A stretch of 64,000 nucleotides of DNA from Alphaproteobacteria bacterium (GTDB lineage: Bacteria; Pseudomonadota; Alphaproteobacteria; Rhizobiales; Xanthobacteraceae), in contig JBBCGH010000001.1 of assembly GCA_037200445.1 (NCBI GenBank), positions 682,001-746,000 on the forward strand. Reading direction: 5' to 3'. Position 1 is the first letter of the stretch; the number at the start of each line of letters is the position of its first letter. Positions 26,501-33,928 of this stretch are shown here, piece by piece. Both the position numbers and the translations under genes were made by a program. The notes beneath the pieces are model-generated. The model did not search any database. It saw nothing but the letters and a program-made list of their open reading frames with translations, and was not told the origin of the DNA.

Positions 26501-28574
26501 CGGTCCCGTTCATGACGACTTTGTCGGCTGCGCCGTCGCCCGTGCCACTCCCCGGAGGGGCGGCCAGATCAACCGTCACGTCTGTGACGTCGGTGCCGGT
26601 CAGGTCGTTCACCGTGACGGTGTCGGTTCCGCCGAGCGCGTTGAAATGCACATGCTCGATACCGTCGAGGTCCATCGTGATGTTGGCAACGTCGCGGGTG
26701 AACCGCACCCGCTCGCCATTTGCCGAGATGTCGATTTTCTCGGCGACATTGGCACCGTTGAACAGAAGCGTGTCGCTGCCGGCCTGGCCCTCGACGACGT
26801 CGCTGCCGTCGCCGGGATCCCACTGGTAGGTGTCGTCTCCGGCGCCCAGGAACGCCGTATCGTTGCCCTGGTTGCCGTCGATCAAATCGTTGCCGTCGCC
26901 GCCGATCAGGGTGTCGGCGCCGTTGCCGCCAAGAATCGTGTCGTTGCCGGCACCGCCATCGATCGTGATGCTGGTGATCGCCGCGAGATTGCCGGTCGCC
27001 GAGATATGGTCGCTGCCGCCGCCGAGATTGATGACGAGCTTCTCGGTCCCGACGTCGACCGCGAAAGGATCGGGCGTGATACGATCGACGCGCGCGAACG
27101 TGCCGTTCGCCGTGATGGTGAACGTCTCGTCGGCGTCGGTCCCGTTGATCTGCGTCGTATCGGTGCCGCCATTCCCGACGGTCTCGACGCTGTCGGCCGT
27201 CTCGGCGCCCAATACGGTGAGCAGCGTGCCGAGCCCACCGATCACCACCGCTCCGCCGCCGCCGGTCACCTGGAACGTATCGTCCGCCGCAGTCCCGTTC
27301 ATGATGACCTTGTCGGCCGAGCCGTCGCCTGTGCCGCTGCCGGCCGGCGACGAAAGATCGACCGTCACGTCGGTGACGTCGGTCCCGGTCAGATCATTGA
27401 CGGTGACCGTGTCGATCCCACCGAGCGTGTTGACATGGGTGTGCTCGACGTCGTTGAGGTCCATCGTGACGGTGCCGACATCGCGCGTGAAACGTACACG
27501 TCCCCCGTTCGCCGAGATGTCGATCTTCTCGGCGACATTGGCACCGTTGAACAGAAGCGTGTCGCTTCCGGCCTGACCCTCGACGATGTCGCTTCCGTCG
27601 CCGGGATTCCAGACGTAGGTGTCGTCGCCCCCGCCCATCAATGCGGTGTCGGCGCCGGTCCCGCCGACAATCGTGTCGCGGCCCTGGCTGCCGATGAGAA
27701 GATCGTTGCCGGCGCCGCCATTGATCGTCAGCGCGACCGCACCGGCGCTGAGCGCGCTTGCATTGACGACGTCGTCGCCGCCACCAGTGTTCAGGATCAG
27801 ATTGTCGGTTGCGTCTGGGTGAAGGATGGAGACCGCGGCGGCGAGGCCGGTCACGGTCACCGAGCCGCTCGCGTTGCTGACGGCAATCGAGTCGGCAGCC
27901 GCGGTGCCGTTTACGGTGACCCCATCGACCTGTCCGTCGCCGGTGGTCCCGCCCAGCGTGCCGGCGAGATCGATCGTGACGAGCTGCGCATTGGTGCCGC
28001 TGAGATCGCCAACCGTGACGGTATCGGCGCCGCCAAGCGCATTGAACGTGATGTGCTCGACGCTGTTGAGGTCCATCGTGATGGTGCCGACGTCACGGGT
28101 GAACCGCACGCGGCTGCCGTTCGCCGAGATGTCGATCTGCTCGGCGACGTTGGCGCCGTTGAACTGCAGCGTATCCGTGCCCCCCTGACCCTCGACGATG
28201 TCGCTGCCGTCGCCGGGATTCCAGATGAACGTGTCGTCGCCCCCGCCCATCAGCGCCGTGTCGTCCCCGTGCCCGCCGGTGATGGTGTCGGCCTCGCCTG
28301 CGCCGACGATCATATCGGCGCCGTCCCCGCCCGCGATCGTTGCGGCGGGCAGCGCACCGTTCGTGTCGTCGAACTGGATCGTGTCGAGATCACCGAGCGC
28401 GCTGACGTCGATCAGCGTCGTGTTGGCGGTTGTCGCCGGCCCGCCGGTGATTGCGATCGCGCCGCCGTTGACCAGGATCGTGCCCGCGACATCGCGGCTG
28501 ACCGAAATTGCATTCTGGGTGTCGTCGCCCGCAATCGAAAGCGTCCCGTTGTTGAAACTGGCCGTGATCGCCAT
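23544..28574 (-). CDS. Giant RTX / cadherin-like / FG-GAP repeat protein, probable type I secreted adhesin
   Basis: This 1676-residue acidic protein has no signal peptide. Residues 1-1150 or so hold calcium-binding RTX nonapeptides (GGNGADTLIGGDGNDLIDG and variants) interleaved with a beta-rich unit containing NGANVAEKIDISANG and RFTRDV. Then come a haemolysin-type block (GDGADQINNFVAGFGTDDKV), a cadherin-like domain (NEDNAINGALVASDLDSPSL), a second one (APVSIAENTTAVTTVHATDI), and six 49-residue FG-GAP/VCBS repeats (GDFNGDGTSDIAWYNPSTGD) likely forming a propeller. Such proteins usually leave through a type I secretion system and act in adhesion or biofilm; no TolC/HlyBD genes are in the window. 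GGTGACC precedes the ATG at 28574. Confidence 0.9.
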   Translation of the reverse strand: MAITASFNNGTLSIAGDDTQNAISVSRDVAGTILVNGGAIAITGGPATTANTTLIDVSALGDLDTIQFDDTNGALPAATIAGGDGADMIVGAGEADTITGGHGDDTALMGGGDDTFIWNPGDGSDIVEGQGGTDTLQFNGANVAEQIDISANGSRVRFTRDVGTITMDLNSVEHITFNALGGADTVTVGDLSGTNAQLVTIDLAGTLGGTTGDGQVDGVTVNGTAAADSIAVSNASGSVTVTGLAAAVSILHPDATDNLILNTGGGDDVVNASALSAGAVALTINGGAGNDLLIGSQGRDTIVGGTGADTALMGGGDDTYVWNPGDGSDIVEGQAGSDTLLFNGANVAEKIDISANGGRVRFTRDVGTVTMDLNDVEHTHVNTLGGIDTVTVNDLTGTDVTDVTVDLSSPAGSGTGDGSADKVIMNGTAADDTFQVTGGGGAVVIGGLGTLLTVLGAETADSVETVGNGGTDTTQINGTDADETFTITANGTFARVDRITPDPFAVDVGTEKLVINLGGGSDHISATGNLAAITSITIDGGAGNDTILGGNGADTLIGGDGNDLIDGNQGNDTAFLGAGDDTYQWDPGDGSDVVEGQAGSDTLLFNGANVAEKIDISANGERVRFTRDVANITMDLDGIEHVHFNALGGTDTVTVNDLTGTDVTDVTVDLAAPPGSGTGDGAADKVVMNGTAADDTFQVIGGGGAVVIGGLGTLLTVLGAEAADSVQTVGNGGTDTTQVNGTDGDETFSIAANGTFARVSEITPAQFDVDVGTEKLVINLGGGDDHISASGNLAAITSITIDGGAGNDTILGGNGADTLIGGEGNDFIDGNQGNDTAFLGDGDDTYQWDPGDGSDIVEGQAGSDTLLFNGANIAEKINISANGERVRFTRDVANITMDLDGIEHVHFNALGGADQVTVNDLTGTDVTEVTVDLSSPAGSGTGDGAADTVTVNAGGGNNAFSIASNSAGTLTVSGLAEQVTVLGFEAANDHVAINGEGGADTATVNGTGDNETFAIAANGALVHVARTTANPFAVDIGTTENIVISAGDGNDTITAGPGLAALTKLTLDGGIGNDTITGGDGADIIIGGIGADILDGGAGDDRFVYHLGDGADQINNFVAGFGTDDKVDLRAVPAVQSFAQLQLLMSQSGGDTLIDFGNGSSITLNGVLPGALSADDFLFNVAPVAQDSSASGNEDNAINGALVASDLDSPSLTYSRVSQAAHGTVTVNPDGTFSYTPNADFNGTDSFTFKANDGSLDSNVATVHLTVNPVNDAPVIVSDGGGDTAPVSIAENTTAVTTVHATDIDSPSITYSIAGGSDAAKFQIDGTTGVLSFITAPNFEIPTDSDHNNSYLVQVRASDGSLSDDQLITVKVTDADESQFTVHWTASVDAGSHPAGWVPTGIGNFDSDATSDLAWFNPTTGDIDIWKLANGAWAASSDVGPHPAGYQPVGFGDYNHDGTSDVLWFNPTTRDVDLWKIDNAQWAGSIDIGTHPAGYAPSGTGDFNGDGTTDVLWYNSVTRDVDLWQISNGQWAGSIDIGTHPAGYTPSVFGDFNGDGTSDIAWYNPSTGDVDIWKIVNGQWAGSIDVGPHPAGWQPIGAADFNKDGTSDIVWYNPTNNDIDIWVMKNGQWAGSFDIGTHPAGSAPVGIGDFDHNGVNDIMWADSTTGRIDNWMLAFT
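23560..24440. repeat. 147-bp tandem repeats coding for six FG-GAP units
   Basis: Inside the 3' part of the RTX gene, a 147-bp unit (49 residues) recurs six times; each copy contains variants of ATATCGATACTGCCGGCCCA. The copies differ at many third positions but keep the reading frame, so this is coding repetition and not a satellite. Confidence 0.85.
25851..28250. repeat. 789-bp tandem repeats within the RTX gene
   Basis: A long unit recurs with equivalent points at 25851, 26640 and 27429, exactly 789 bp (263 codons) apart, and a shorter copy starts near 28040 (611 bp on). Copies 1 and 2 are nearly identical over well over 150 bp, for example around ACATGCTCGATACCGTCGAG. Such similarity points to recent duplication or gene conversion and makes the locus prone to length change. 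Confidence 0.85.
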
Positions 28575-28970
28575 AGGGTCACCTTTATGTTTGAGTCGAA
28601 ATCACACAGCAGCGTGCTGCCGACGAACAAGCTTGGCCGAATGAACAGGCTTCGATCGAGATAGAACGGCGCGCACCAGGCGTGAACGCCACGATGTCGC
28701 GATCGCCATCAAAACTCTTGGCGGCGGTCGTGATCAGGTTGTGATTGAAACCGCGCAGATTTCGAGGCCCTGCGCTGACGGCCTACTTCTGTTGCGCTCC
28801 TGTCCGAGAGCGCGGTGCAGCGGGGCAGATTCTGGTCGGCGCGCCGGTCGAAAATTTTGAGCAATCGGGCCTCCCCGGAAACGGTGGCCCCCCAGATAAA
28901 AGCCATAGTGTGCCAAGGCTTTACATGAGCCAAATTTATTCTTTCAATGATTTCTATAAGGGAGACTTTG
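28575..28970. promoter_or_regulatory. 396-bp divergent intergenic region between RTX gene and broken LysR gene
   Basis: No gene is supported here. The stretch just before the LysR start (28925-28970) is clearly AT-richer than the surroundings (CAAATTTATTCTTTCAATGA) and ends in AAGGGAGAC before ATG 28971. By analogy with LysR regulators it may hold a shared operator for both directions, but I see no clear T-N11-A dyad that I would name. Confidence 0.4.
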
Positions 28971-29859
28971 ATGCGCAGCCTCAATCTCGACCAGTTGCGG
29001 ACGCTCTCCGAAGTGCTGGCGCAGGGGAGCTTCTCGGCCGCTGCGCGCACGCTGAATCTGACGCAGCCGGCCGTGAGTTTGCAGATTCGCCAGCTCGAGT
29101 CGCGTCTCGGCGTGAAGCTGATCGAGCGCTTCGGCAAGCAGGCGCATCCGACCGCGCCGGGCCAGGACCTTCTCGATCATGCGCGCCGCATTTTTGCCGA
29201 GTGCGACGCTGCCGAGCGCACCATGCGCCGCTTTCCGCGAAGGATGGCTCGGCCGCGTGCACGTCGGCACGACATTGACGGCGCTGATCTATGAACTGCC
29301 GCCGATCCTGCGGAAGATTCGCCGCGAACATCCCGGCGTCGATCTCGTCGTGACCAACATGTCGACCCGCGACAGCGTGGAGCGTCTGCTGGCAAACACC
29401 CTCGACCTTGCGCTTGTCACGCTGCCGGTGAAGCAGCCGGAGCTTCGCCTGACCCCGCTGCGCGCCGAGCAGCTCCTCGCGGTACTGCCCTCGCGGATGA
29501 AGAACGTCCCCGACGTCGTCACGCCGGCCTGGGCGGCGCGGCAGCCGCTCGTGCTCGAGCACGAGCGCGGCGCCGTGCACGGTCTGGTGATGAAATGGCT
29601 GGCGCACGAGATGCCGCTCGCCCATGCGCCCATGCATGTCGGGATCATCGAAGCATCGAAACAGGCGGTCGCCGCGGGCCTCGGCATTTCATTTGCGCCC
29701 GACGTATCGCTGGCCAAGCCGCCGCGGGGAACAATCGTGCGGCCGCTCAAACCCGCGGTGCCTTCGACGCTGGCTCTCGCCGAGCATCGCAACAAGCCCC
29801 TGGAGCCGGCCTTGAAGATTGTGCGCGATGCGCTGATGGGCTTGCGCGAGGCAAGGTGA
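28971..29859 (+). pseudogene. LysR-family transcriptional regulator, frameshifted
   Basis: Frame 1 from ATG 28971 gives a normal LysR helix-turn-helix (LNLDQLRTLSEVLAQGSFSA, then LTQPAVSLQIRQLESRLGVK). The effector-binding domain (WLGRVHVGTTLTALIYELPP onward, ending LMGLREAR) is in the +1 frame. The frames cross at the CTTTCC run around 29231-29236: read ttt-ccg the frame soon ends at 29294, read ttc-cgc it continues to 29859. One surplus base explains it, so it is either a recent pseudogene or a sequence error. Repaired length would be about 296 residues, normal for the family. It is divergent from the RTX gene and might have controlled it. Confidence 0.82.
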
Positions 29860-29876
29860 GCGCGGCCCGGGTCGCG

Positions 29877-30329
29877 TCAGCGCGGCTGGGTCGGCGTTGG
29901 GGAGTGCTCCCCGCCCTTCGACTTCGCCTGAGGGTTCGAAGGACGGCCGCTGCCTGCCATGCAGCTTATCGAGCCGATGACGTTCGAGCCGTACTGGACG
30001 TAGCCGCTCGCGGTCGGCGCCGAGTGCGCGGCGGTGATCGGCATGTAGATATAGCAGACCGTGCCGTCGGCCGGATCGCGCCAGCGCTGGATCAGGGTAT
30101 CCTGCAACGGCCCGGCGAACTGCCGCTCCAGCTGCATGCGCGGGAGTTGCGTCCACGCCGGACCGCCGGGCAGCGGTGGCGGTGCCGCCTGCTGCTGCTG
30201 CGGTTGAGGTTGCGCCGGCGGTTGCTGCGCCGGCTGCTGCTGCGCCGGCTGCTGCTGCTGTTGAGCGAATGCAGTCGCGGGCGCGATACACAACAAAAGA
30301 AGACCAAGCCAACGCAGTCCGGCGCGCAT
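29877..30329 (-). CDS. Exported Gln/Pro/Ala-rich protein of unknown function
   Basis: The 150-residue protein starts at ATG 30327-30329 with a clear signal peptide (MRAGLRWLGLLLLCIAPATA, cleavage near AFA-Q). The mature N-terminus is a low-complexity run of Gln, Pro and Ala (about residues 24-60), followed by a compact domain with WTQLPRMQLERQFAGPLQD, a CYIYMPI strand and GSISC, whose two cysteines may form a disulfide. I do not recognise the domain. It is convergent with the LysR pseudogene, 17 bp apart, and follows the methyltransferase gene on the same strand after 111 bp. Confidence 0.75.
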   Translation of the reverse strand: MRAGLRWLGLLLLCIAPATAFAQQQQQPAQQQPAQQPPAQPQPQQQQAAPPPLPGGPAWTQLPRMQLERQFAGPLQDTLIQRWRDPADGTVCYIYMPITAAHSAPTASGYVQYGSNVIGSISCMAGSGRPSNPQAKSKGGEHSPTPTQPR

Positions 30330-30440
30330 CCATTCCACTCCACGGCGATCCTCCCGGCAGGAGCGCCGAAGGGTCAACAGGAGAGTGCAACACCTGCGCG
30401 TTCGCCGACAACCCCGCATTCACATCCGCCATGGGTGGGC

Positions 30441-31970
30441 CTAGACAACTCCCAGGCGGCGCCAGACCGGGACGACATCCTGCAGGATCGGCTGCATGGT
30501 CTCGGCAAGGAAGATCGTGGCCTCGCCCTCGTCCTCGAGGAACCGGCCTTCCCTGATCGGCCGGCGGCCCATGATCTTCAGAATCCCCATCGCGTGCCGC
30601 GCGGCGCTTGCGACATCGTCCGCCTTGCCGTCGTGGATCGCCGCGAGCGTCAGCAGGCCGAAATCCGACACCGGCACGCCGGTGCGCGCGACCGGCGAGG
30701 CAAGATGCGAGTAGACACGTCCGGTCCGTGCATGTCCGGCGATCATGCGGTTGAAGCGGTGCGCGGCTTGCGCGTCGGCGGGAGGCGCAAGCAGCGGCAA
30801 GGCCTGCCCAGAATGGACAAGGAGGATGAGACAATCGAGCAGGACATTCATCTTGCCCGGGCCGAACGGCGGCAACGCAAGAAGCTCCTCGAAGCTCGCA
30901 TTCTTTTGTGCGAGCGCGTCGAGGAGAGGCACGTAAAGGTCCTCGCGGCCGGCCAGCTCCGTGAGAGGTCCGGCGAATTTCAGGATGACATGCTTGCGCG
31001 GCACCGCGAGCGCAAATTTCGTCTCCGAGAGGATGCGCATGTGCTCGGTCGCCGTGAGCGCCGCACTGCCGCGCGCATACACGTCGCGCCGAAACCGCTT
31101 GTTGCCGGCAAAGTCGCGGATCGTTTCTTTCAGGATCGGGTCGTCGGTTTCCGCGACGAGAGACTGAAGGTCCTGCGGCACCGCGTACTGGTCGAGATTC
31201 TCCGGAAGCGTGGCCGAGCAAAGGTACGAAAGCTTGGCTTCGCCAAACCGCGCAGCTGCATCGCTGAACTGCAAAAGCTCCCAGTGCTCGTCGAGATATT
31301 CGTGCGCCAGGTAGACGCGATCGAGCTTGATCATGTGGTCGAGATGCTGTGCGGCGCTCGGGACCGCGGCGAAATAGGCGGCGTTCCCGCGGCGCAGCTT
31401 GCCGATCAGGTCGAGCGCGAGCGCGAGCTGCCGCTCGGAACGGCCGGGGTTTCGCCGCTTCACTTCGACCATGAATTGCCGGATGGGGGCGAGCGGGGCC
31501 CAGCCCGGCATGCAATTATAGGACACATAGGCAAGGCCGTTCGGCTGCAGCCGCTGGCGCAGGATCGACACGATCGCATCCTGCGTGGCGCGCGCCACCC
31601 AGCTGAAAATGCCGTGCACCGCAATGACGTCGGCGTCGTTCGCCGCCTCCCGCGCAGCGGCGTCTTCGAAACTCGTTTCGGTCACATGGAGGTTGGCGAG
31701 TGCGGCGCCCTCGACCAAGCCGCGCGCATGCGCAACGTGTTCCGGATTGAAATCGTACCCCTCGAACGCGATGTCCGGATTTGCCGCGGCCAGCAACGCA
31801 AGGCCGAACCCCTGACCGCAACCCAGTTCGAGCACGCGCTTCGGATTGAGCGCACGGCCCGGCGAGCGGCCGCTTGCGAGCGCGCCAAACGCCATATGGC
31901 TCGGCGCTGTCTCCCGATAGAAGCCGGCCGTATAGCCGATGTCCGAGACGTAACCTTTGGCCCAATCCAT
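30441..31970 (-). CDS. SAM-dependent methyltransferase with methyltransferase regulatory domain
   Basis: The 509-residue protein starts at ATG 31968-31970 (MDWAKGYVSDIGYTAGFYRE). A class I methyltransferase domain fills the first 230 residues with motif I VLELGCGQGFGLALLAAANP (46-65) and the acidic strand EGYDFNPEHV. The middle contains the regulatory-domain type sequence (HEYLDEHWELLQFSDAAARF, LSYLCSATLPENLDQY) found in the MethyTransf_Reg family, and a C-terminal helical part follows. These proteins are common in proteobacteria but their targets are poorly known; some related enzymes modify surface proteins. No obvious partner is adjacent. Confidence 0.84.
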   Translation of the reverse strand: MDWAKGYVSDIGYTAGFYRETAPSHMAFGALASGRSPGRALNPKRVLELGCGQGFGLALLAAANPDIAFEGYDFNPEHVAHARGLVEGAALANLHVTETSFEDAAAREAANDADVIAVHGIFSWVARATQDAIVSILRQRLQPNGLAYVSYNCMPGWAPLAPIRQFMVEVKRRNPGRSERQLALALDLIGKLRRGNAAYFAAVPSAAQHLDHMIKLDRVYLAHEYLDEHWELLQFSDAAARFGEAKLSYLCSATLPENLDQYAVPQDLQSLVAETDDPILKETIRDFAGNKRFRRDVYARGSAALTATEHMRILSETKFALAVPRKHVILKFAGPLTELAGREDLYVPLLDALAQKNASFEELLALPPFGPGKMNVLLDCLILLVHSGQALPLLAPPADAQAAHRFNRMIAGHARTGRVYSHLASPVARTGVPVSDFGLLTLAAIHDGKADDVASAARHAMGILKIMGRRPIREGRFLEDEGEATIFLAETMQPILQDVVPVWRRLGVV

Positions 31971-32125
31971 GAGACCCCCGATCAGGGAGTCCTTAGCATT
32001 GGAGCCGATCTGCCCGCACCCCTTTTGCGTGGCGCGACACGTTCTTCTAATGTCGAATGATGCCCCGCGCGCGCGAGGTTCGTGCGCCTTCGAAGCGGCC
32101 CGCATCGGCGTTTTCAGGAGACGGC

Positions 32126-33925
32126 ATGGCGACCAACAAATTGAACGGTGCGCAGGTTATCGTCGACTACCTGATCCAGCAGAAGGCGCCTTACGCGTTC
32201 GGCCTGTGCGGTCACGGCAACATCCAGTTCATCGACGCACTCTATGAACGCCAGAACGACATCAAGACGATCTCAGTGCATCACGAGAGCGTCGCCGGCT
32301 TCATGGCCGACGTTTATTATAGGGTATCAGGCCAGCCGATCGCGACGTTCACGTCGTGCGGGCCCGGCTCGGCCAATCTGCCGATCTCGCTAACGACGGC
32401 TTATCTCGACTCGGTGCCGTTTCTTGCCGTCACGGGCAATGTGCCGACCAGCCAGTTCAACCGCGGCGCGTTCCAGGAGATGTACCGCCAGCATCAGGCG
32501 GACTTTCCCTCGATGGTCCGCCCTTGCTGCAAGAAGGTCTATCAGCCGACGCGCGGCGAGATGGTGCCGCTCGCGGTGCGTCAGGCGTGGAAGACGATGG
32601 TGACCGGGCGGCCGGGCCCCGTGGTCCTCGACGTGCCCTTTGACGTGTTCCTCGAGGCCGCAGCCGAAGAAGCACCGAACCCGCAAGAATGGAGCGCCAA
32701 CATCTCGTCGCGCTGCGGCGCCGACCCGGAAGGCGTCGTCAAGGCGGTGGATATGCTGCTCGCTGCCGAGCGTCCGGTGATCTTCGTCGGACAGGCGATC
32801 CGCCACGGCGGCGCCGCGAAGGCGCTGCTCGCGCTGGCCGAGCGCTTGCAGATTCCGGTCGCGGCCTCGATGAGCGGTCTCGGCGCGATCGACACGCATC
32901 ATCCGCTCGCGCTTGGAATGGTCGCCCGCGGCGGCCATTATCAGGCGAACCATGCGACGCGGCAGGCCGACGTGCTGCTTTCGCTCGGCGCGCGCTTCGA
33001 CGACCGCACCTCGAGCTCGTGGATCCCCGGCTATTCCTTCACGATCCCGCCAACGAAGCTGATCCATGTCGACATCGATCCGGAAGAGATCGGCCGCAAC
33101 TATCCGGTCGCGCTCGGTCTGATGGCCGATGTGCGCACGTTCCTGCGGCAGGTTCTCGTGGAGCTCGACCGCCGCACGGACGTCGACCGGAAGCTCGATG
33201 CACGCAAGAAGTGGCTCGGAGAGATCGACGGCTACCGCAAGGAGTGGGACAAATTCGTCGCGCCCGGGTTCTCCGACGACAGCCGGCCGATCAATCCGCA
33301 GCGCGCCGCGTTCGAGATCGACCGTGGGCTGCCCGAGGATGCGATCCTCGTCAGCGACATCGGCGTGCATCACAACTGGCTGCTCGGCTACTGCAAGCCG
33401 CGGCGTCCGGACTCGCTGGTCGGCTGCATGGGCTTCGGCGCGATGGGCTTTGGCGTAGCCGGTGTGCTCGGCGCGAAATTCGCGGCGCCCGATCGCCCTT
33501 GCGTATCGGTCTGCGGCGACGGCGCCTTCTTCATGCATGCAAACGTACTCGGCACCGCGGTCGAGTATGACCTGCCCGTCGTCTGGGTCGTCTGGAACAA
33601 CTACGCCTATGCGTCGATCCGCGGGCTGCAGCGCGGCTATCTCGGCGGGCGCGAGCTCGCGACCGACTTCCACGATCCCAAGACCGGGCAGCGCTACAAT
33701 CCGGACTTTGCCGCCATGGCGCGCTCCGCCGGCGTCGAGGGCATTCGCGTCGACCGTGCCGGCGATCTTGCCGAGGCCGTGCGCAAGGGCATCGGCGCCA
33801 ACAGGCCATATCTGATCGATGTCGACATTGCGGCCGACATCAATCCGGCCGGCGCCGGCGCGTGGGAACTGCCGGGCCTCGGGCAGAGCAAGCCGTCGAT
33901 CGGCACGCGCTACGTGCCGGCGTGA
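32126..33925 (+). CDS. Thiamine-diphosphate enzyme, acetolactate synthase large-subunit-like
   Basis: This 599-residue protein has the three-domain layout of ThDP decarboxylases and synthases. E54 in SVHHESVAGFMADVY is the conserved glutamate that activates the cofactor; the C-terminal ThDP motif is GDGAFFMHANVLGT followed by WNNYAYA. The middle FAD/ADP-binding-like domain includes RPVIFVGQAIRHGGAAKALL. It lacks a neighbouring small regulatory subunit, so housekeeping branched-chain synthesis is unlikely; a catabolic decarboxylase or carboligase (glyoxylate carboligase or oxalyl-CoA type) is possible. The start at ATG 32126 has CAGGAGAC upstream. The exonuclease fusion gene starts only 3 bp after its stop, implying one transcript. 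Confidence 0.86.
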   Translation: MATNKLNGAQVIVDYLIQQKAPYAFGLCGHGNIQFIDALYERQNDIKTISVHHESVAGFMADVYYRVSGQPIATFTSCGPGSANLPISLTTAYLDSVPFLAVTGNVPTSQFNRGAFQEMYRQHQADFPSMVRPCCKKVYQPTRGEMVPLAVRQAWKTMVTGRPGPVVLDVPFDVFLEAAAEEAPNPQEWSANISSRCGADPEGVVKAVDMLLAAERPVIFVGQAIRHGGAAKALLALAERLQIPVAASMSGLGAIDTHHPLALGMVARGGHYQANHATRQADVLLSLGARFDDRTSSSWIPGYSFTIPPTKLIHVDIDPEEIGRNYPVALGLMADVRTFLRQVLVELDRRTDVDRKLDARKKWLGEIDGYRKEWDKFVAPGFSDDSRPINPQRAAFEIDRGLPEDAILVSDIGVHHNWLLGYCKPRRPDSLVGCMGFGAMGFGVAGVLGAKFAAPDRPCVSVCGDGAFFMHANVLGTAVEYDLPVVWVVWNNYAYASIRGLQRGYLGGRELATDFHDPKTGQRYNPDFAAMARSAGVEGIRVDRAGDLAEAVRKGIGANRPYLIDVDIAADINPAGAGAWELPGLGQSKPSIGTRYVPA

Positions 33926-33928
33926 CTT

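Noticed and set aside
23544-28574. CRISPR-like regular repeats
   Set aside because: The repeats are 147 and 789 bp long, in coding frame, and have no spacers of constant length; they code for protein domains.
25857-28664. 935-residue plus-strand frame opposite the RTX gene
   Set aside because: It mirrors the repetitive RTX coding sequence; the repeats in it are a by-product of the sense repeats, and the sense frame has real RTX motifs.
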